A DNA stretch of 33,387 bases. Origin: SFHK01 sp045538305. Lineage in GTDB: Bacteria; Bacillota; Clostridia; Christensenellales; Aristaeellaceae. Shown here piece by piece: positions 1 through 7,646 of this stretch. The stretch lies in contig JAZSRC010000005.1 in NCBI GenBank assembly GCA_045538305.1, forward strand, positions 1 to 33,387, written 5' to 3'. The translations under genes and the position numbers were made by a program. Each line of letters starts with the position of its first letter. Position 1 is the first letter of the stretch. The notes under the pieces are model-generated. The model searched no databases. It saw nothing but the letters and a program-made list of their open reading frames with translations, and was not told where the DNA came from.

Positions 1-24
1 GCAGAAAATGGATCAGGAGGACGT

Positions 25-1044
25 ATGAACGCAAGAGAACAGGCGCAGTGGAAATGGGATCATGTCGCCAAGCCGCTTCATTCGCTGGGCCTTCTGGAAG
101 ATATGATCGTCAAAATCGCTGGAATTCACCAGACGGCAGACGTCCATATTGACAAGCGGTGCGCGCTAGTCTTCTGTGCGGATCACGGCGTGGTGGCGGA
201 GGGCGTTTCACAGTCAGACAGCGAAGTGACCGCGCTGGTTGCTCGGTCCATTGCCGAAGGATCGGCCAATATCAACCTGATGGCGTCCTGCGCAAATGCG
301 GACGTGTATGCGGTGGATATGGGCATGTTGAACCCGGTTCACGGAACGGTTGAACGAAGAATAGCGGCAGGAACCGAAAATATGGCAAAACGGTCGGCCA
401 TGACCTATGAACAGGCGCGGTGCGCACTGCAGGCCGGAAGCGATCTGGTAGGCGAAATGAAGGAAAAGGGATATCAGATCATCCTGACCGGCGAGATGGG
501 CATCGGCAATACGACCGCTTCCACGGCGATGTCTTGTGCGCTGCTGGGCTTTGCGCCGGAGGAGCTGACCGGACGCGGCGCGGGACTGTCCGATGCGGGA
601 CTTCTGCGCAAGCGGAATGCGATTGAACGGGCGCTCTCTGTCAATATGCCTGATTCAAATGATCCGGTTGATGTGCTGGCCAAGGTGGGCGGGCTGGAAA
701 TCGCAGGTATGGCGGGCGCGTTTCTGGGCGGCGTGAAGCACCGTGTGCCGGTCGTCATTGACGGTGTAATTTCTGCGGTTGCCGCACTGGTCGCCGCGCG
801 CATCTGCCCGGAGGCAAAGGATTTTATGCTTCCTTCTCATATGAGCCGCGAACCCGCCGCGCTGCGAATTATGGATGAGCTGAATCTCAAGCCCATCATT
901 CATGCCGATATGGCACTGGGTGAAGGGACGGGAGCGGTTGCACTTCTGCCGCTTCTGGATATGGCGCTGCGGGTTTATCACGGGCCGCATACCTTCGATG
1001 ATTTGGGCATGGACGCCTATACGCCGCAGGAGGGAACAAAATGA
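25..1044 (+). CDS. cobT: Nicotinate-nucleotide--dimethylbenzimidazole phosphoribosyltransferase
   Basis: CobT transfers phosphoribose from nicotinate mononucleotide to a lower-ligand base such as dimethylbenzimidazole, giving the alpha-riboside phosphate used in cobamide nucleotide-loop assembly in the cytoplasm. The 339-residue product is of normal family length. It shows the CADHGV motif near residue 50, GEMGIGNTTAS near 155, GRGAGLSD near 190, and the GEGTGA motif whose glutamate (E300) corresponds to the family's catalytic base. The ATG is preceded by AGGAGG four bases upstream. Its stop overlaps the start of cobU (ATGA), so the genes are probably translationally coupled. The upstream promoter, and any cobalamin riboswitch, lies outside the window. 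The identification is secure; base specificity cannot be read from the sequence. Confidence 0.96.
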   Translation: MNAREQAQWKWDHVAKPLHSLGLLEDMIVKIAGIHQTADVHIDKRCALVFCADHGVVAEGVSQSDSEVTALVARSIAEGSANINLMASCANADVYAVDMGMLNPVHGTVERRIAAGTENMAKRSAMTYEQARCALQAGSDLVGEMKEKGYQIILTGEMGIGNTTASTAMSCALLGFAPEELTGRGAGLSDAGLLRKRNAIERALSVNMPDSNDPVDVLAKVGGLEIAGMAGAFLGGVKHRVPVVIDGVISAVAALVAARICPEAKDFMLPSHMSREPAALRIMDELNLKPIIHADMALGEGTGAVALLPLLDMALRVYHGPHTFDDLGMDAYTPQEGTK

Positions 1045-1556
1045 TCGTACTGGTCACGGGCGGCAGCGGCAGCGGTAAATCGACATGGGCGGAAAAGCTG
1101 GTCGCATCTCTGCCTACTGAAAACAGAGTATACATCGCCACCATGCGGGTATATGACGATGAATCGGTGAAGCGCGTCGAGCGGCATCGCGCGCAGCGGG
1201 CGGACAAAGGGTTCCGTACCATTGAGTGCGAAAAGGATCTGGCCTCTGCCGATATTGCTGATAGCAGCGTTGTACTGCTGGAAGATCTGGTTAACCTGAT
1301 GGCAAATGAGATGTTCGACGGAGGCGACGTCAGTCGCATTGTGCCTGCACTGAATATTCTGGCGAAGAAATGCAGACATCTGATCATGGTCACCAACGAC
1401 ATCTTTTCCGATGGAATCGAGTATGCCGAGTCCACGCAGGAATACATCCGGCAGCTGGCGCAGATCAACAATGCCGCCGCGCAAATTGCAGACTGCGTGA
1501 TCGAAGTGGTCTATTCCATTCCGGTCACAGTGAAGGGAGAATTGCCATGCGTGTGA
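1041..1556 (+). CDS. cobU: Adenosylcobinamide kinase / adenosylcobinamide-phosphate guanylyltransferase
   Basis: CobU phosphorylates adenosylcobinamide and then attaches GMP, giving AdoCbi-GDP, the substrate of CobS. The 171-residue protein has an intact P-loop (GGSGSGKST, residues 7-15) and the ERHRAQR segment that carries the family's guanylylated histidine. Length is close to the usual 180. The C-terminal segment that normally reads VSNEVG..P is altered here to VTNDIFSDGIEY, whereas the typical version sits in the separate short gene at 2305-2634. It overlaps cobT by 4 bases and cobS by 10 bases, consistent with coupled translation. Kinase function is well supported; whether it is fully bifunctional alone is less certain because of the altered C-terminal motif. 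Confidence 0.92.
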   Translation: MIVLVTGGSGSGKSTWAEKLVASLPTENRVYIATMRVYDDESVKRVERHRAQRADKGFRTIECEKDLASADIADSSVVLLEDLVNLMANEMFDGGDVSRIVPALNILAKKCRHLIMVTNDIFSDGIEYAESTQEYIRQLAQINNAAAQIADCVIEVVYSIPVTVKGELPCV

Positions 1557-2308
1557 CCCGTTCCTTTGTCATCGCCTTTTCAACCTATTCGCGCATACCA
1601 ATGCCGCAGGTGGAATGGTCGGATGAAAACAGAAAGTATAGTATGTGCTTCTTTCCGCTCATCGGTGCAGTGATCGGATTGATTCTGTGGGGCTGGCTAT
1701 ACCTCTGCAATGCGCTGAAAGTTGGAATTCTGCTGAAGGGCGCGGTCGGCGCAATCATTCCGCTGCTGGTCACAGGAGGCATCCATATGGACGGATTTAT
1801 GGATACGTCCGACGCAATCGCTTCCTGGCAGACCAGAGAGCGCAGGCTGGAAATTCTGAAGGATACTCATACAGGCGCGTTTGCTGTGATCGGCTGCACG
1901 GGATACCTGCTGCTTTCAGCGGCGGTATATGGCGAAATGCCTGTACAGGCTGCGCCGATGCTGATAGGCGTGTTCATGATTTCAAGATCCTTGAGCGCTC
2001 TGGCGCTGGCCTTTTTCAAAAGCGCGCGGCCCGGCGGCATGATGGACGGCTTTGCACGGACGGCACACAGGCGGATAGTGAGCATTACTGCGGCTGTATA
2101 TGCTGTTCTCTGTGTCGTGCTGTGGACGGTTTGCGAAAAATGGATTGCTGTTGGATGCCTTGCGGCTACTGCGGCCTGCTTTGCGTATTACCGGCATATG
2201 GCCTATAAGAACTTTGGCGGCGTGACGGGCGATCTGGCCGGATGGTTCGTGCAGATCACGGAACTTGTGCTGGCGGTAGTCATCGTACTGGGAGGAAAAA
2301 TCGGATGA
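1547..2308 (+). CDS. cobS: Adenosylcobinamide-GDP ribazoletransferase (cobalamin synthase)
   Basis: CobS joins AdoCbi-GDP to alpha-ribazole (phosphate) in the membrane, the step that completes the cobamide. The start ATG at 1547 is chosen because it is preceded by AAGGGAGA and gives the usual N-terminus with the SRIPMP motif. The frame is open further upstream inside cobU, but that part does not resemble the family. The 253-residue protein is hydrophobic with several membrane segments and carries GGIHMDGFMDTSDA at 77-90, the counterpart of the conserved GGLHLDG..DT.D metal/phosphate motif. A second family motif (KNFGGVTGDLAG) lies near the C-terminus. It overlaps the preceding cobU by 10 bases and the next gene by 4 bases. 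Confidence 0.95.
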   Translation: MRVTRSFVIAFSTYSRIPMPQVEWSDENRKYSMCFFPLIGAVIGLILWGWLYLCNALKVGILLKGAVGAIIPLLVTGGIHMDGFMDTSDAIASWQTRERRLEILKDTHTGAFAVIGCTGYLLLSAAVYGEMPVQAAPMLIGVFMISRSLSALALAFFKSARPGGMMDGFARTAHRRIVSITAAVYAVLCVVLWTVCEKWIAVGCLAATAACFAYYRHMAYKNFGGVTGDLAGWFVQITELVLAVVIVLGGKIG

Positions 2309-2634
2309 AACTGTATGTAGGCGGCGTCTGTCAAGGGCAGGAGGAGCTTGCACGTTCGGAGAACCCGGGCTGCGAAGTATTTGCCGATTTTCATGAAACG
2401 ATCCGTTCCGCCGTGCTTCAGGACGGGCAGGAGCCGCGCGTGTTTGCACAGAAGTTTTGCGAGGAACATCCTGATGCGATTGTCGTGGCCAACGAGGTCG
2501 GCGCGGGTGTGGTTCCGATGACCAGAGAAGATCGTGCATTCCGGGAGGCGGTCGGACGGGCGCTGTGCGTGATTGCGCAGAAGGCGGAAAGCGTAACGCG
2601 CTGCGTGTGTGGAATCGGGGTGCGCATCAAATGA
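2305..2634 (+). CDS. Short CobU-like protein lacking the P-loop
   Basis: This 109-residue protein starts at an ATG overlapping the cobS stop (ATGA) and follows GGAGG. Its C-terminal half has VVANEVGAGVVPMTREDRAFREAVGR and ends in GIGVRIK. This matches the C-terminal half of CobU/CobP-type cobinamide kinases, where the motif is VSNEVG.GIVP followed by GIP..IK. The N-terminus begins LYVGGVCQGQEE where the P-loop of CobU would be, and the Lys-Ser/Thr of the nucleotide-binding loop is missing. It is therefore unlikely to be a kinase on its own. Its place between cobS and the phosphatase, and the altered C-terminus of the full-length CobU upstream, suggest that it partners with CobU or has taken a related regulatory role. 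That role is inference. Confidence 0.75.
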   Translation: MKLYVGGVCQGQEELARSENPGCEVFADFHETIRSAVLQDGQEPRVFAQKFCEEHPDAIVVANEVGAGVVPMTREDRAFREAVGRALCVIAQKAESVTRCVCGIGVRIK

Positions 2635-3185
2635 AATGGATTCTGATCCGGCATGGGCAGACACAGGGCAATTTGGAACACCGATATATCGGATGTCGAA
2701 CGGACGAGTCGCTGTGTGCACAGGGCGTCGATAAGCTGAAGGAGCAGGAATATCCTGCTGTCCGGCGCGTGTTCGTCAGCTCGATGAAGCGGTGCCGGGA
2801 AACAGCTGAACTGATCTATCCCGGCGTTCCGGCAGAGATGATTGATGATTTTCGCGAGTGCGATTTCGGTGAATTTGAGAATAAGAATTATGCGGAACTG
2901 AACGGACGTGCAGATTATCAGGCATGGATTGATTCAAACGGCGAAATGCCCTTTCCGGGTGGAGAAAGCCGGGCAGAATTCGCTGCGCGCTGCGTGAAGG
3001 CGTTTGATGAACTCAAGAAGAGGAATCTGCAGGAGGACTGCGCGTTGATTGTACATGGTGGTACGATCATGGCCATCATGGAGCAGTGTGCCGAGCCTGC
3101 AAGTGATTACTACTCTTTTCGGGTGCAGAATGGAAACGGCTATGTTTTATATCCGAATGGACATTATGAAGGGCTCTTGGAGTAA
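2631..3185 (+). CDS. cobC: Histidine phosphatase, probable alpha-ribazole phosphatase
   Basis: This is a 184-residue member of the histidine phosphatase (phosphoglycerate mutase-like) superfamily. It has the RHG motif at residues 7-9 with the phospho-accepting H8, and a second catalytic histidine in VHGGT (H142). The intervening segment DFRECDFGEFENKNYAEL is typical of CobC-like and related small phosphatases. The start overlaps the previous stop (ATGA). As the last gene of a cobT-cobU-cobS operon it most likely removes the 5'-phosphate from alpha-ribazole phosphate or cobalamin phosphate. Sequence alone cannot separate CobC from other phosphatases of this family, so the specific role rests mainly on context. 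A terminator follows at 3264-3307. Confidence 0.82.
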   Translation: MKWILIRHGQTQGNLEHRYIGCRTDESLCAQGVDKLKEQEYPAVRRVFVSSMKRCRETAELIYPGVPAEMIDDFRECDFGEFENKNYAELNGRADYQAWIDSNGEMPFPGGESRAEFAARCVKAFDELKKRNLQEDCALIVHGGTIMAIMEQCAEPASDYYSFRVQNGNGYVLYPNGHYEGLLE

Positions 3186-3189
3186 CTCG

Positions 3190-3227
3190 GGGTGCATTGC
3201 ACCCATTACTGCACCCAACAGGGTGCA
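3190..3227. repeat. Four alternating copies of GGGTGCA / TGCACCC
   Basis: Directly after the cobC-like stop the heptamer GGGTGCA (3190-3196) is followed by its complement TGCACCC (3198-3204), again TGCACCC (3210-3216), then GGGTGCA (3221-3227). This gives two small hairpins (loops of 1 and 4 bases), and the outer copies could also pair with each other. There is no T-tract directly after it. Function unknown; it may stabilise the 3' end of the cob mRNA. Confidence 0.6.
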
Positions 3228-3263
3228 ACCGTCCCTTGTATCAAAATAAACCGGATTAGCCAG

Positions 3264-3307
3264 AGAATCACGCAGATATTGTTTAAATGTCTGTGTGATT
3301 CTTTTTT
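3264..3307 (+). terminator. Rho-independent terminator of the cob operon
   Basis: A 13-bp stem (AGAATCACGCAGA at 3264-3276 pairing with TCTGTGTGATTCT at 3290-3302, one G-U wobble) is followed by an uninterrupted run of T to 3307. Confidence 0.88.
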
Positions 3308-3450
3308 GTACTTATAGGCGATAAAGCATATATCGATTATGAATACTTTGAATGCCGAAACACTGTTTGCGATTTATTACGCTCCCGCAATACGGCAAAG
3401 AGCAGTTCATTCAGTTTAAAAAATGAAGAAACGGCTCAAACGGTTTGCGC

Positions 3451-3479
3451 TTGTTAACCGCGTTGAATTCTGGTATAAT
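3451..3479 (+). promoter_or_regulatory. Sigma-A promoter of the aldolase gene
   Basis: TTGTTA at 3451-3456 and TATAAT at 3474-3479 are separated by exactly 17 bases, and a TG one base before the -10 gives an extended -10. Transcription would start near 3486, leaving a leader of about 95 bases before the GTG start. The leader contains a 6-bp hairpin (ACAGAT at 3488-3493 with ATCTGT at 3500-3505). The rest of the 394-base gap between genes holds the repeat and terminator listed above, and nothing else that I recognise. Confidence 0.8.
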
Positions 3480-3579
3480 GTATATGTACAGATGTTCGGA
3501 TCTGTCGGAGCAAGCACAGGCGATCAATTTCCGGCAGCAACCGGAGCAGCGCTATCGACATATATACGAGGAGGATACT

Positions 3580-4872
3580 GTGAATATCAATTACATTCAT
3601 CCCGCGGATCAGCTGGTTATGTTTATGCAGCGGATTTATGATAAGGGTATGACTACTACTTCCGGCGGTAACCTCTCCATCATGGATGAGGACGGCAATA
3701 TCTGGATCACTCCGGCAGGAGTGGACAAGGGAACACTGAACCGTAACGATATCGTATGCGTGCATCCGGACGGAACTGCTGTCGGAATGCATAAGCCGTC
3801 CTCGGAGCTGCCCTTCCATGCGGCAGTATACAAAATGCGCCCGGATTTGAAGGCAGTACTGCATGCGCACCCGCCGGCACTGGTTTCTTTTTCCATTGTC
3901 CGGAAAATTCCCAGCCTTGACCTTTTGCCTTCCGTTCGAAAAATGTGTCCGGAAGTCCGGATTGCAGTATACGCCGTTCCCGGCAGCGAGCAATTGGGCA
4001 GCAACATTGGTAAGTGCTTTGCAGACGGCTGCGATATTGTTTTGCTGGAAAATCATGGCGTATGCATCGGCGCCTCGAGTATGTTTACTGCATTCCAACG
4101 ATTTGAAACATTGGAGTATTCCGCCAATCTCGAGATTCTTGCCAACATAATCGGAGTTCCCAGACTGCTGAATGAAAAAGCCTATCGCATAACCGAAACC
4201 CGAACCCATCTGAAAATGGACGATTTTATTCCAAACAGCATCTCCATTGAAGAGCTGGCTGCGCGCAGGGATATGATTACCTTGATTCATCGTTCCTATA
4301 AGCAGGGTCTGTTTACCGCTACGCATGGCACTTACTCCGTCCGTCTTTCGGACGGCAGCTTCCTGATTACGCCTTTTGGTCAGGATCGCGCTTATCTGGA
4401 GGAGGACGATCTGGTACGCGTAAAGGCGGGAATGAAGGAGCTGGGGAAAACGCCGTCGCGAGCCGTGAGCCTGCATGAAAAAATATACAATGCGAACCCG
4501 GAAATCCGTGCCATACTGCTGGCGCATCCGGTACATGCCATGGCTTTCGCCGTTACGGATACGGAATTTGATCCCCGCACCATTCCGGAGAGCTTTATCC
4601 TTTTGCGCGATGTAAAACGCGTGCCGTATGGCGATATTTATACCAATCAGGAAGAAATTGCTGAATACTTCGGCGAGGCTACCCCTGCGGCTTTGGTGGA
4701 AAACGATTGCGCTATCGTAACCGGTTCTACATTGCTTCAGGCGTTTGACCGCCTTGAGGTTATGGAATCTACGGCGCATTCCATCATCAACGCAGCGTCG
4801 GTCGGAAAGATTGTGCATATCTCCAAAGAAGAGATTGACGATCTGAAGGAAGCATTCCATCTGAAGGATTGA
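3580..4872 (+). CDS. Tandem class II aldolase/adducin-domain protein
   Basis: The 430-residue product contains two class II aldolase/adducin domains in a row, each about 200 residues, where most family members have one. The first domain has TSGGNLS, the SSE glutamate, HAHP and a later ENHG, which together match the zinc ligands of fuculose-phosphate aldolase. In the second domain the equivalent positions read SRAVS, LAHP and ENDC, so most metal ligands are gone. The start is GTG at 3580 with GAGGAG eight bases upstream; the frame is open further upstream but contains the promoter. By family, the first domain should act on a sugar phosphate (aldolase or epimerase); the exact substrate is not evident. 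It stands alone between its own promoter and terminator. Confidence 0.85.
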   Translation: MNINYIHPADQLVMFMQRIYDKGMTTTSGGNLSIMDEDGNIWITPAGVDKGTLNRNDIVCVHPDGTAVGMHKPSSELPFHAAVYKMRPDLKAVLHAHPPALVSFSIVRKIPSLDLLPSVRKMCPEVRIAVYAVPGSEQLGSNIGKCFADGCDIVLLENHGVCIGASSMFTAFQRFETLEYSANLEILANIIGVPRLLNEKAYRITETRTHLKMDDFIPNSISIEELAARRDMITLIHRSYKQGLFTATHGTYSVRLSDGSFLITPFGQDRAYLEEDDLVRVKAGMKELGKTPSRAVSLHEKIYNANPEIRAILLAHPVHAMAFAVTDTEFDPRTIPESFILLRDVKRVPYGDIYTNQEEIAEYFGEATPAALVENDCAIVTGSTLLQAFDRLEVMESTAHSIINAASVGKIVHISKEEIDDLKEAFHLKD

Positions 4873-4887
4873 TCCATACCGGAGGCA

Positions 4888-4927
4888 AAAGGAACCTGAG
4901 AGATTTGTATCGATCGGGTTCCTTTTT
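4888..4927 (+). terminator. Terminator after the aldolase gene
   Basis: AAAGGAACC (4888-4896) pairs with GGTTCCTTT (4917-4925), followed by further T residues. Confidence 0.8.
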
Positions 4928-5058
4928 ACAAATAATTTTTGCATAGGGACATTCTGAGGCTGAATCAGCGAGGTATGCCCGATCGTTCATGATTGTAATT
5001 GCGCCCAGTATATGGTATATTTGTAAAAAACGCAGGGAAAGTAATAGGACCGTGATTT

Positions 5059-5493
5059 ATGAAAAATACAGCGTTACCCTCTTTACCCGAGCTGATCGCC
5101 CCGGAAATGTGCCGCATATGGAACAGCCTGACTACAGAAATCGACAGCCGGTATGATATGGAGAAAACATGGAGCAAAGGTTTTGGCAGCTGGGAAATCG
5201 AATATAAATACCGAAGAGGCGGGAAAACGCTGTGTACATTTTATGCCAAAAAGGATTCCGCCGTTATCCTGTTTACGCTTGGAAAAGTGGAACGGGAAAA
5301 GTTTGACGGACTGCGCGATTCCTTTTCTGCATGGCTTGTAACGCTGTATGACAGCACGCATACGTATCACGACGGTAAATGGCTGTGGATTCCCCTGGAT
5401 GATACGCTTTTCATCGAAGATATCCGATTGCTTCTTCGGATCAAACGAAGGCCTAACCGCCCGGATACATCAAAAAAAAGTTTAATGACTTAA
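5059..5493 (+). CDS. DUF3788 family protein
   Basis: This is a 144-residue soluble protein with no signal peptide or membrane segment. The pattern resembles DUF3788: an N-terminal proline-rich start, WSKGFGSWEIEYKYRRGGKTL in the middle (here with the usual aromatic and basic residues), a hydrophobic strand ending FTLGK, and a C-terminal GKWLWIPLDD followed by an acidic-basic helix ending LLRIKRRP. The function of the family is not known. The start follows AGGA about 10 bases upstream. It is about 80 bases before the next gene, and both may be on one transcript. Assignment rests on pattern memory, not on a search. Confidence 0.65.
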   Translation: MKNTALPSLPELIAPEMCRIWNSLTTEIDSRYDMEKTWSKGFGSWEIEYKYRRGGKTLCTFYAKKDSAVILFTLGKVEREKFDGLRDSFSAWLVTLYDSTHTYHDGKWLWIPLDDTLFIEDIRLLLRIKRRPNRPDTSKKSLMT

Positions 5494-5574
5494 ACACTTC
5501 CGGCAAAGCGCTGGGATTGTGTTTACTCGGATGCAAAGGGAACGATTGATTCATGATGGCGGGGAGGGTGGCCG

Positions 5575-6009
5575 ATGTACCTTACGGGGGAAATCCATTC
5601 GATTCTTAACGAGCGATTCCATAAGGACTGCCTGATTGCGCTGGCTACGGTGCAGGACGGCGTTCCCCATGTGCGCACGGTAAACGCCGTATATATCGAT
5701 GGCGCGTTTTATGTGGTTACCTATGCATTATCCGGAAAAATGCGGCAGATTGCCCTGAATGAGAATGTCGCAATATCCGGCGAATGGTTTACCGCTCATG
5801 GAATCGGTGAAGATCTGGGACATGTACTTCTTAATAAAAATCGGGCGGTTATGGATATTCTTCATACCGCATTTGCTGCATGGTATGGCAACGGCCATGT
5901 AAACGAGGCGGATGAGAATACCTGCTTATTGAGAATCAAGCTTACGGATGGCGTGCTGTTTTCAAACGGAAAGCGATATGATATTGACTTTGTCAAAAAG
6001 ACTATATAA
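5575..6009 (+). CDS. Pyridoxamine 5'-phosphate oxidase-family flavoprotein
   Basis: The 144-residue protein has the split-barrel pattern of the PPOX family: an early strand CLIALATVQDGVPHVRTVN, then IDGAFYVVTYALSGKMRQIALNENVAIS, which is the usual flavin-contacting region. Such proteins bind FMN, F420 or haem. No further domain is present, so the substrate cannot be predicted. The ATG follows GGGGAGGG (5561-5568). The stop is 26 bases before the ADP-ribosylglycohydrolase start, so the two are probably cotranscribed. Confidence 0.8.
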   Translation: MYLTGEIHSILNERFHKDCLIALATVQDGVPHVRTVNAVYIDGAFYVVTYALSGKMRQIALNENVAISGEWFTAHGIGEDLGHVLLNKNRAVMDILHTAFAAWYGNGHVNEADENTCLLRIKLTDGVLFSNGKRYDIDFVKKTI

Positions 6010-6034
6010 TAAACCGGGAGTGAACGATAGAACC

Positions 6035-7102
6035 ATGTCAATGAATGTTACTGAGTGTATGTATAAAGCCATTGACCCCGATGTGAGGGAAAAGATATTG
6101 GGCTGTCTGTTCGGCGGTGCGGCAGGGGATGCTTTGGGTTATCCGGTTGAGTTTATGAACCGGAAGCAGATTTCGGAAAAATACGGGCCTGAAGGAATCC
6201 TGTATTACATACTGAAAGACGGATTGGCGTCTTTTACGGATGATACGCAGATGCTGCTGTTTACGCTGGAAGGCATTCTATTATGGCGGGATAAGCTGAA
6301 AAAACGATATGACGGTGCAGCGCTGAAAAACAGCTTGTATGAAGCGTATCGCGATTGGTACTTTACCCAAGTGAAGGATGATCAGCGCAAAGAACTGCAT
6401 AAGCCGTGCACGCAGCTTTATTTACAAAAGTCCATGCATAAATGTATGGCGCCTGGCTTTACCTGTATCAGATCGCTCCGAGATAAGAAAAAGGGCAGTA
6501 TCACAAATCAATATAACGAAAGCAAAGGAAATGGCGGCGTAATGCGCGTGGCTCCGATTGGTTTTTCGTTTTCCAGAGAGGAGTATTCGCTTGAGGATAT
6601 CATGTATATGGGCGCGGAAAGCGCCGCGCTTACGCATGGACATCCTTTGGGCTTCATCAGTGCCGGCGCAATGGCAGGGCTGATTAATGAATGCATTTAT
6701 GGGAAATCCGCTTCGCTTGCAAGTGCTGTGCGCCTGTCGCTGGATGCTGTGATGAAGCTGTTTGAAAGCTACCCGGCAGCATCCGAGCTGAACGAATTGG
6801 TAACTCATGCGATGGCGCTGACTACGGCGGATGGCGATGATGTTACCCATATCGATATGCTTGGAAACAGCTTTTGTGCGGAATCCGCTTTGGCTATTGC
6901 GGTGTACTGCGCGATCAAGTATGAAAAAGATTTTGATCGCGCCATTCAAATAGCTGTCAATTTCGACGGCGACAGCGATACAGTCGCCGCGATTACTGGA
7001 AATATATTGGGGGCATGGAAAGGCGTAGGGTGTATAGACGCGAAATGGACAGAGCCTTTGCATATGGACGAATACCTTGAGGTTTTGAAATACTACTTCT
7101 GA
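6035..7102 (+). CDS. ADP-ribosylglycohydrolase family protein
   Basis: The 355-residue product is a full-length member of the ADP-ribosyl-hydrolase (DraG/ARH) family, which removes ADP-ribose from proteins or small molecules using two magnesium ions. All expected metal motifs are present: GDALG at 31-35, FTDDTQM at 67-73, NGGVMR in the middle, and FDGDSDT at 310-316 followed by the AAITGNILGAWKG helix. It should therefore be active. The start ATG at 6035 is preceded by GGGAG 14 bases upstream; ATG at 6041 or GTG at 6020 are alternatives. No ADP-ribosyltransferase lies next to it. A shared bidirectional terminator follows. Confidence 0.92.
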   Translation: MSMNVTECMYKAIDPDVREKILGCLFGGAAGDALGYPVEFMNRKQISEKYGPEGILYYILKDGLASFTDDTQMLLFTLEGILLWRDKLKKRYDGAALKNSLYEAYRDWYFTQVKDDQRKELHKPCTQLYLQKSMHKCMAPGFTCIRSLRDKKKGSITNQYNESKGNGGVMRVAPIGFSFSREEYSLEDIMYMGAESAALTHGHPLGFISAGAMAGLINECIYGKSASLASAVRLSLDAVMKLFESYPAASELNELVTHAMALTTADGDDVTHIDMLGNSFCAESALAIAVYCAIKYEKDFDRAIQIAVNFDGDSDTVAAITGNILGAWKGVGCIDAKWTEPLHMDEYLEVLKYYF

Positions 7103-7122
7103 CAAAACCCAAAAATGGCATA

Positions 7123-7157
7123 AAAAAACCTGAGCATCAAGGGAACTCAGGTTTTTT
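7123..7157. terminator. Bidirectional terminator between converging genes
   Basis: AAAAAACCTGAG (7123-7134) pairs with CTCAGGTTTTTT (7146-7157). The A-run on one side and T-run on the other make it work for both the glycohydrolase gene (+) and the TM2 gene (-). Confidence 0.88.
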
Positions 7158-7173
7158 ATGTATTGTATAAATC

Positions 7174-7572
7174 TTAGATGAGCTTGCTGGGATCCGCTTC
7201 ATATTTGTCGGTAAGGATTTTGATAAAGTCAATCAGAGCGAAGATTCCGCTGAGGCCGCATGCAAAAGACAGAACGATCTTGAAGATGCCCTTTTTGTTT
7301 TCGCCCATCATGAAATTGTGAATGCCGAGGCCGCCGAAGAAGAAGCAAATCAGAGCTACGGTAACTTTATCTTTGCCGTTGAGGTTGTTGCCGCCAGCTG
7401 CTGCAGACTTATACTTCGTAGCTACGCCGCAATTGAGACATACTTCTGCGTTGGGAGCAATTGCGTTGCCGCAGTTTGCGCAATAACTGTTGCCTACGCC
7501 GACCTTAACACCGCACTTCAGGCAGATTGCCTGATTGTCATTCATCTGTTCACCGCAATTTTTGCAATACAT
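7174..7572 (-). CDS. Zinc-ribbon and TM2-domain membrane protein
   Basis: This 132-residue protein has eight cysteines in four CxxC pairs (C3/C6, C17/C20, C31/C34, C45/C48), forming two zinc ribbons. A short linker leads to a TM2 domain: two hydrophobic helices (roughly residues 71-90 and 100-122) with the GGLGIHNFMMG motif in the first. TM2 proteins are small membrane proteins of largely unknown role. The start is ATG at 7572 because GGAGGG (plus-strand CCCTCC at 7581-7586) lies just upstream; the frame continues further but crosses the promoter. Two Spo0A-box matches precede the promoter, suggesting control linked to stationary phase or sporulation. Confidence 0.87.
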   Translation of the reverse strand: MYCKNCGEQMNDNQAICLKCGVKVGVGNSYCANCGNAIAPNAEVCLNCGVATKYKSAAAGGNNLNGKDKVTVALICFFFGGLGIHNFMMGENKKGIFKIVLSFACGLSGIFALIDFIKILTDKYEADPSKLI

Positions 7573-7609
7573 GGTTTTTTCCCTCCATAAATATATGATA
7601 TTAAACATT

Positions 7610-7638
7610 ATTATACTATGGAAGTATAAAAAAAGCAA
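7610..7638 (-). promoter_or_regulatory. Promoter of the TM2 gene
   Basis: Read on the minus strand, TTGCTT (7638-7633) and TATAAT (7615-7610) are separated by 17 bases. Transcription would start about 30 bases before the ATG at 7572. Confidence 0.75.
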
Positions 7639-7646
7639 CTTCTTTT

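Noticed and set aside
1..24. A possible cobalamin riboswitch ahead of cobT
   Set aside because: Only 24 bases precede the gene in this window, so nothing can be said; no riboswitch sequence is visible.
3454..4944. A 496-codon open frame on the minus strand opposite the aldolase gene
   Set aside because: It crosses the aldolase promoter and the terminator, and its translation is rich in histidine and cysteine with no recognisable domain. The plus-strand aldolase explains the region.
6035..7102. The ADP-ribosylglycohydrolase as a partner of the TIR locus or of the secreted toxin
   Set aside because: It is 2 kb from the secretion operon and over 18 kb from the TIR genes, with its own neighbours and terminator. 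The toxin is a nuclease rather than an ADP-ribosyltransferase, so a link is not supported.
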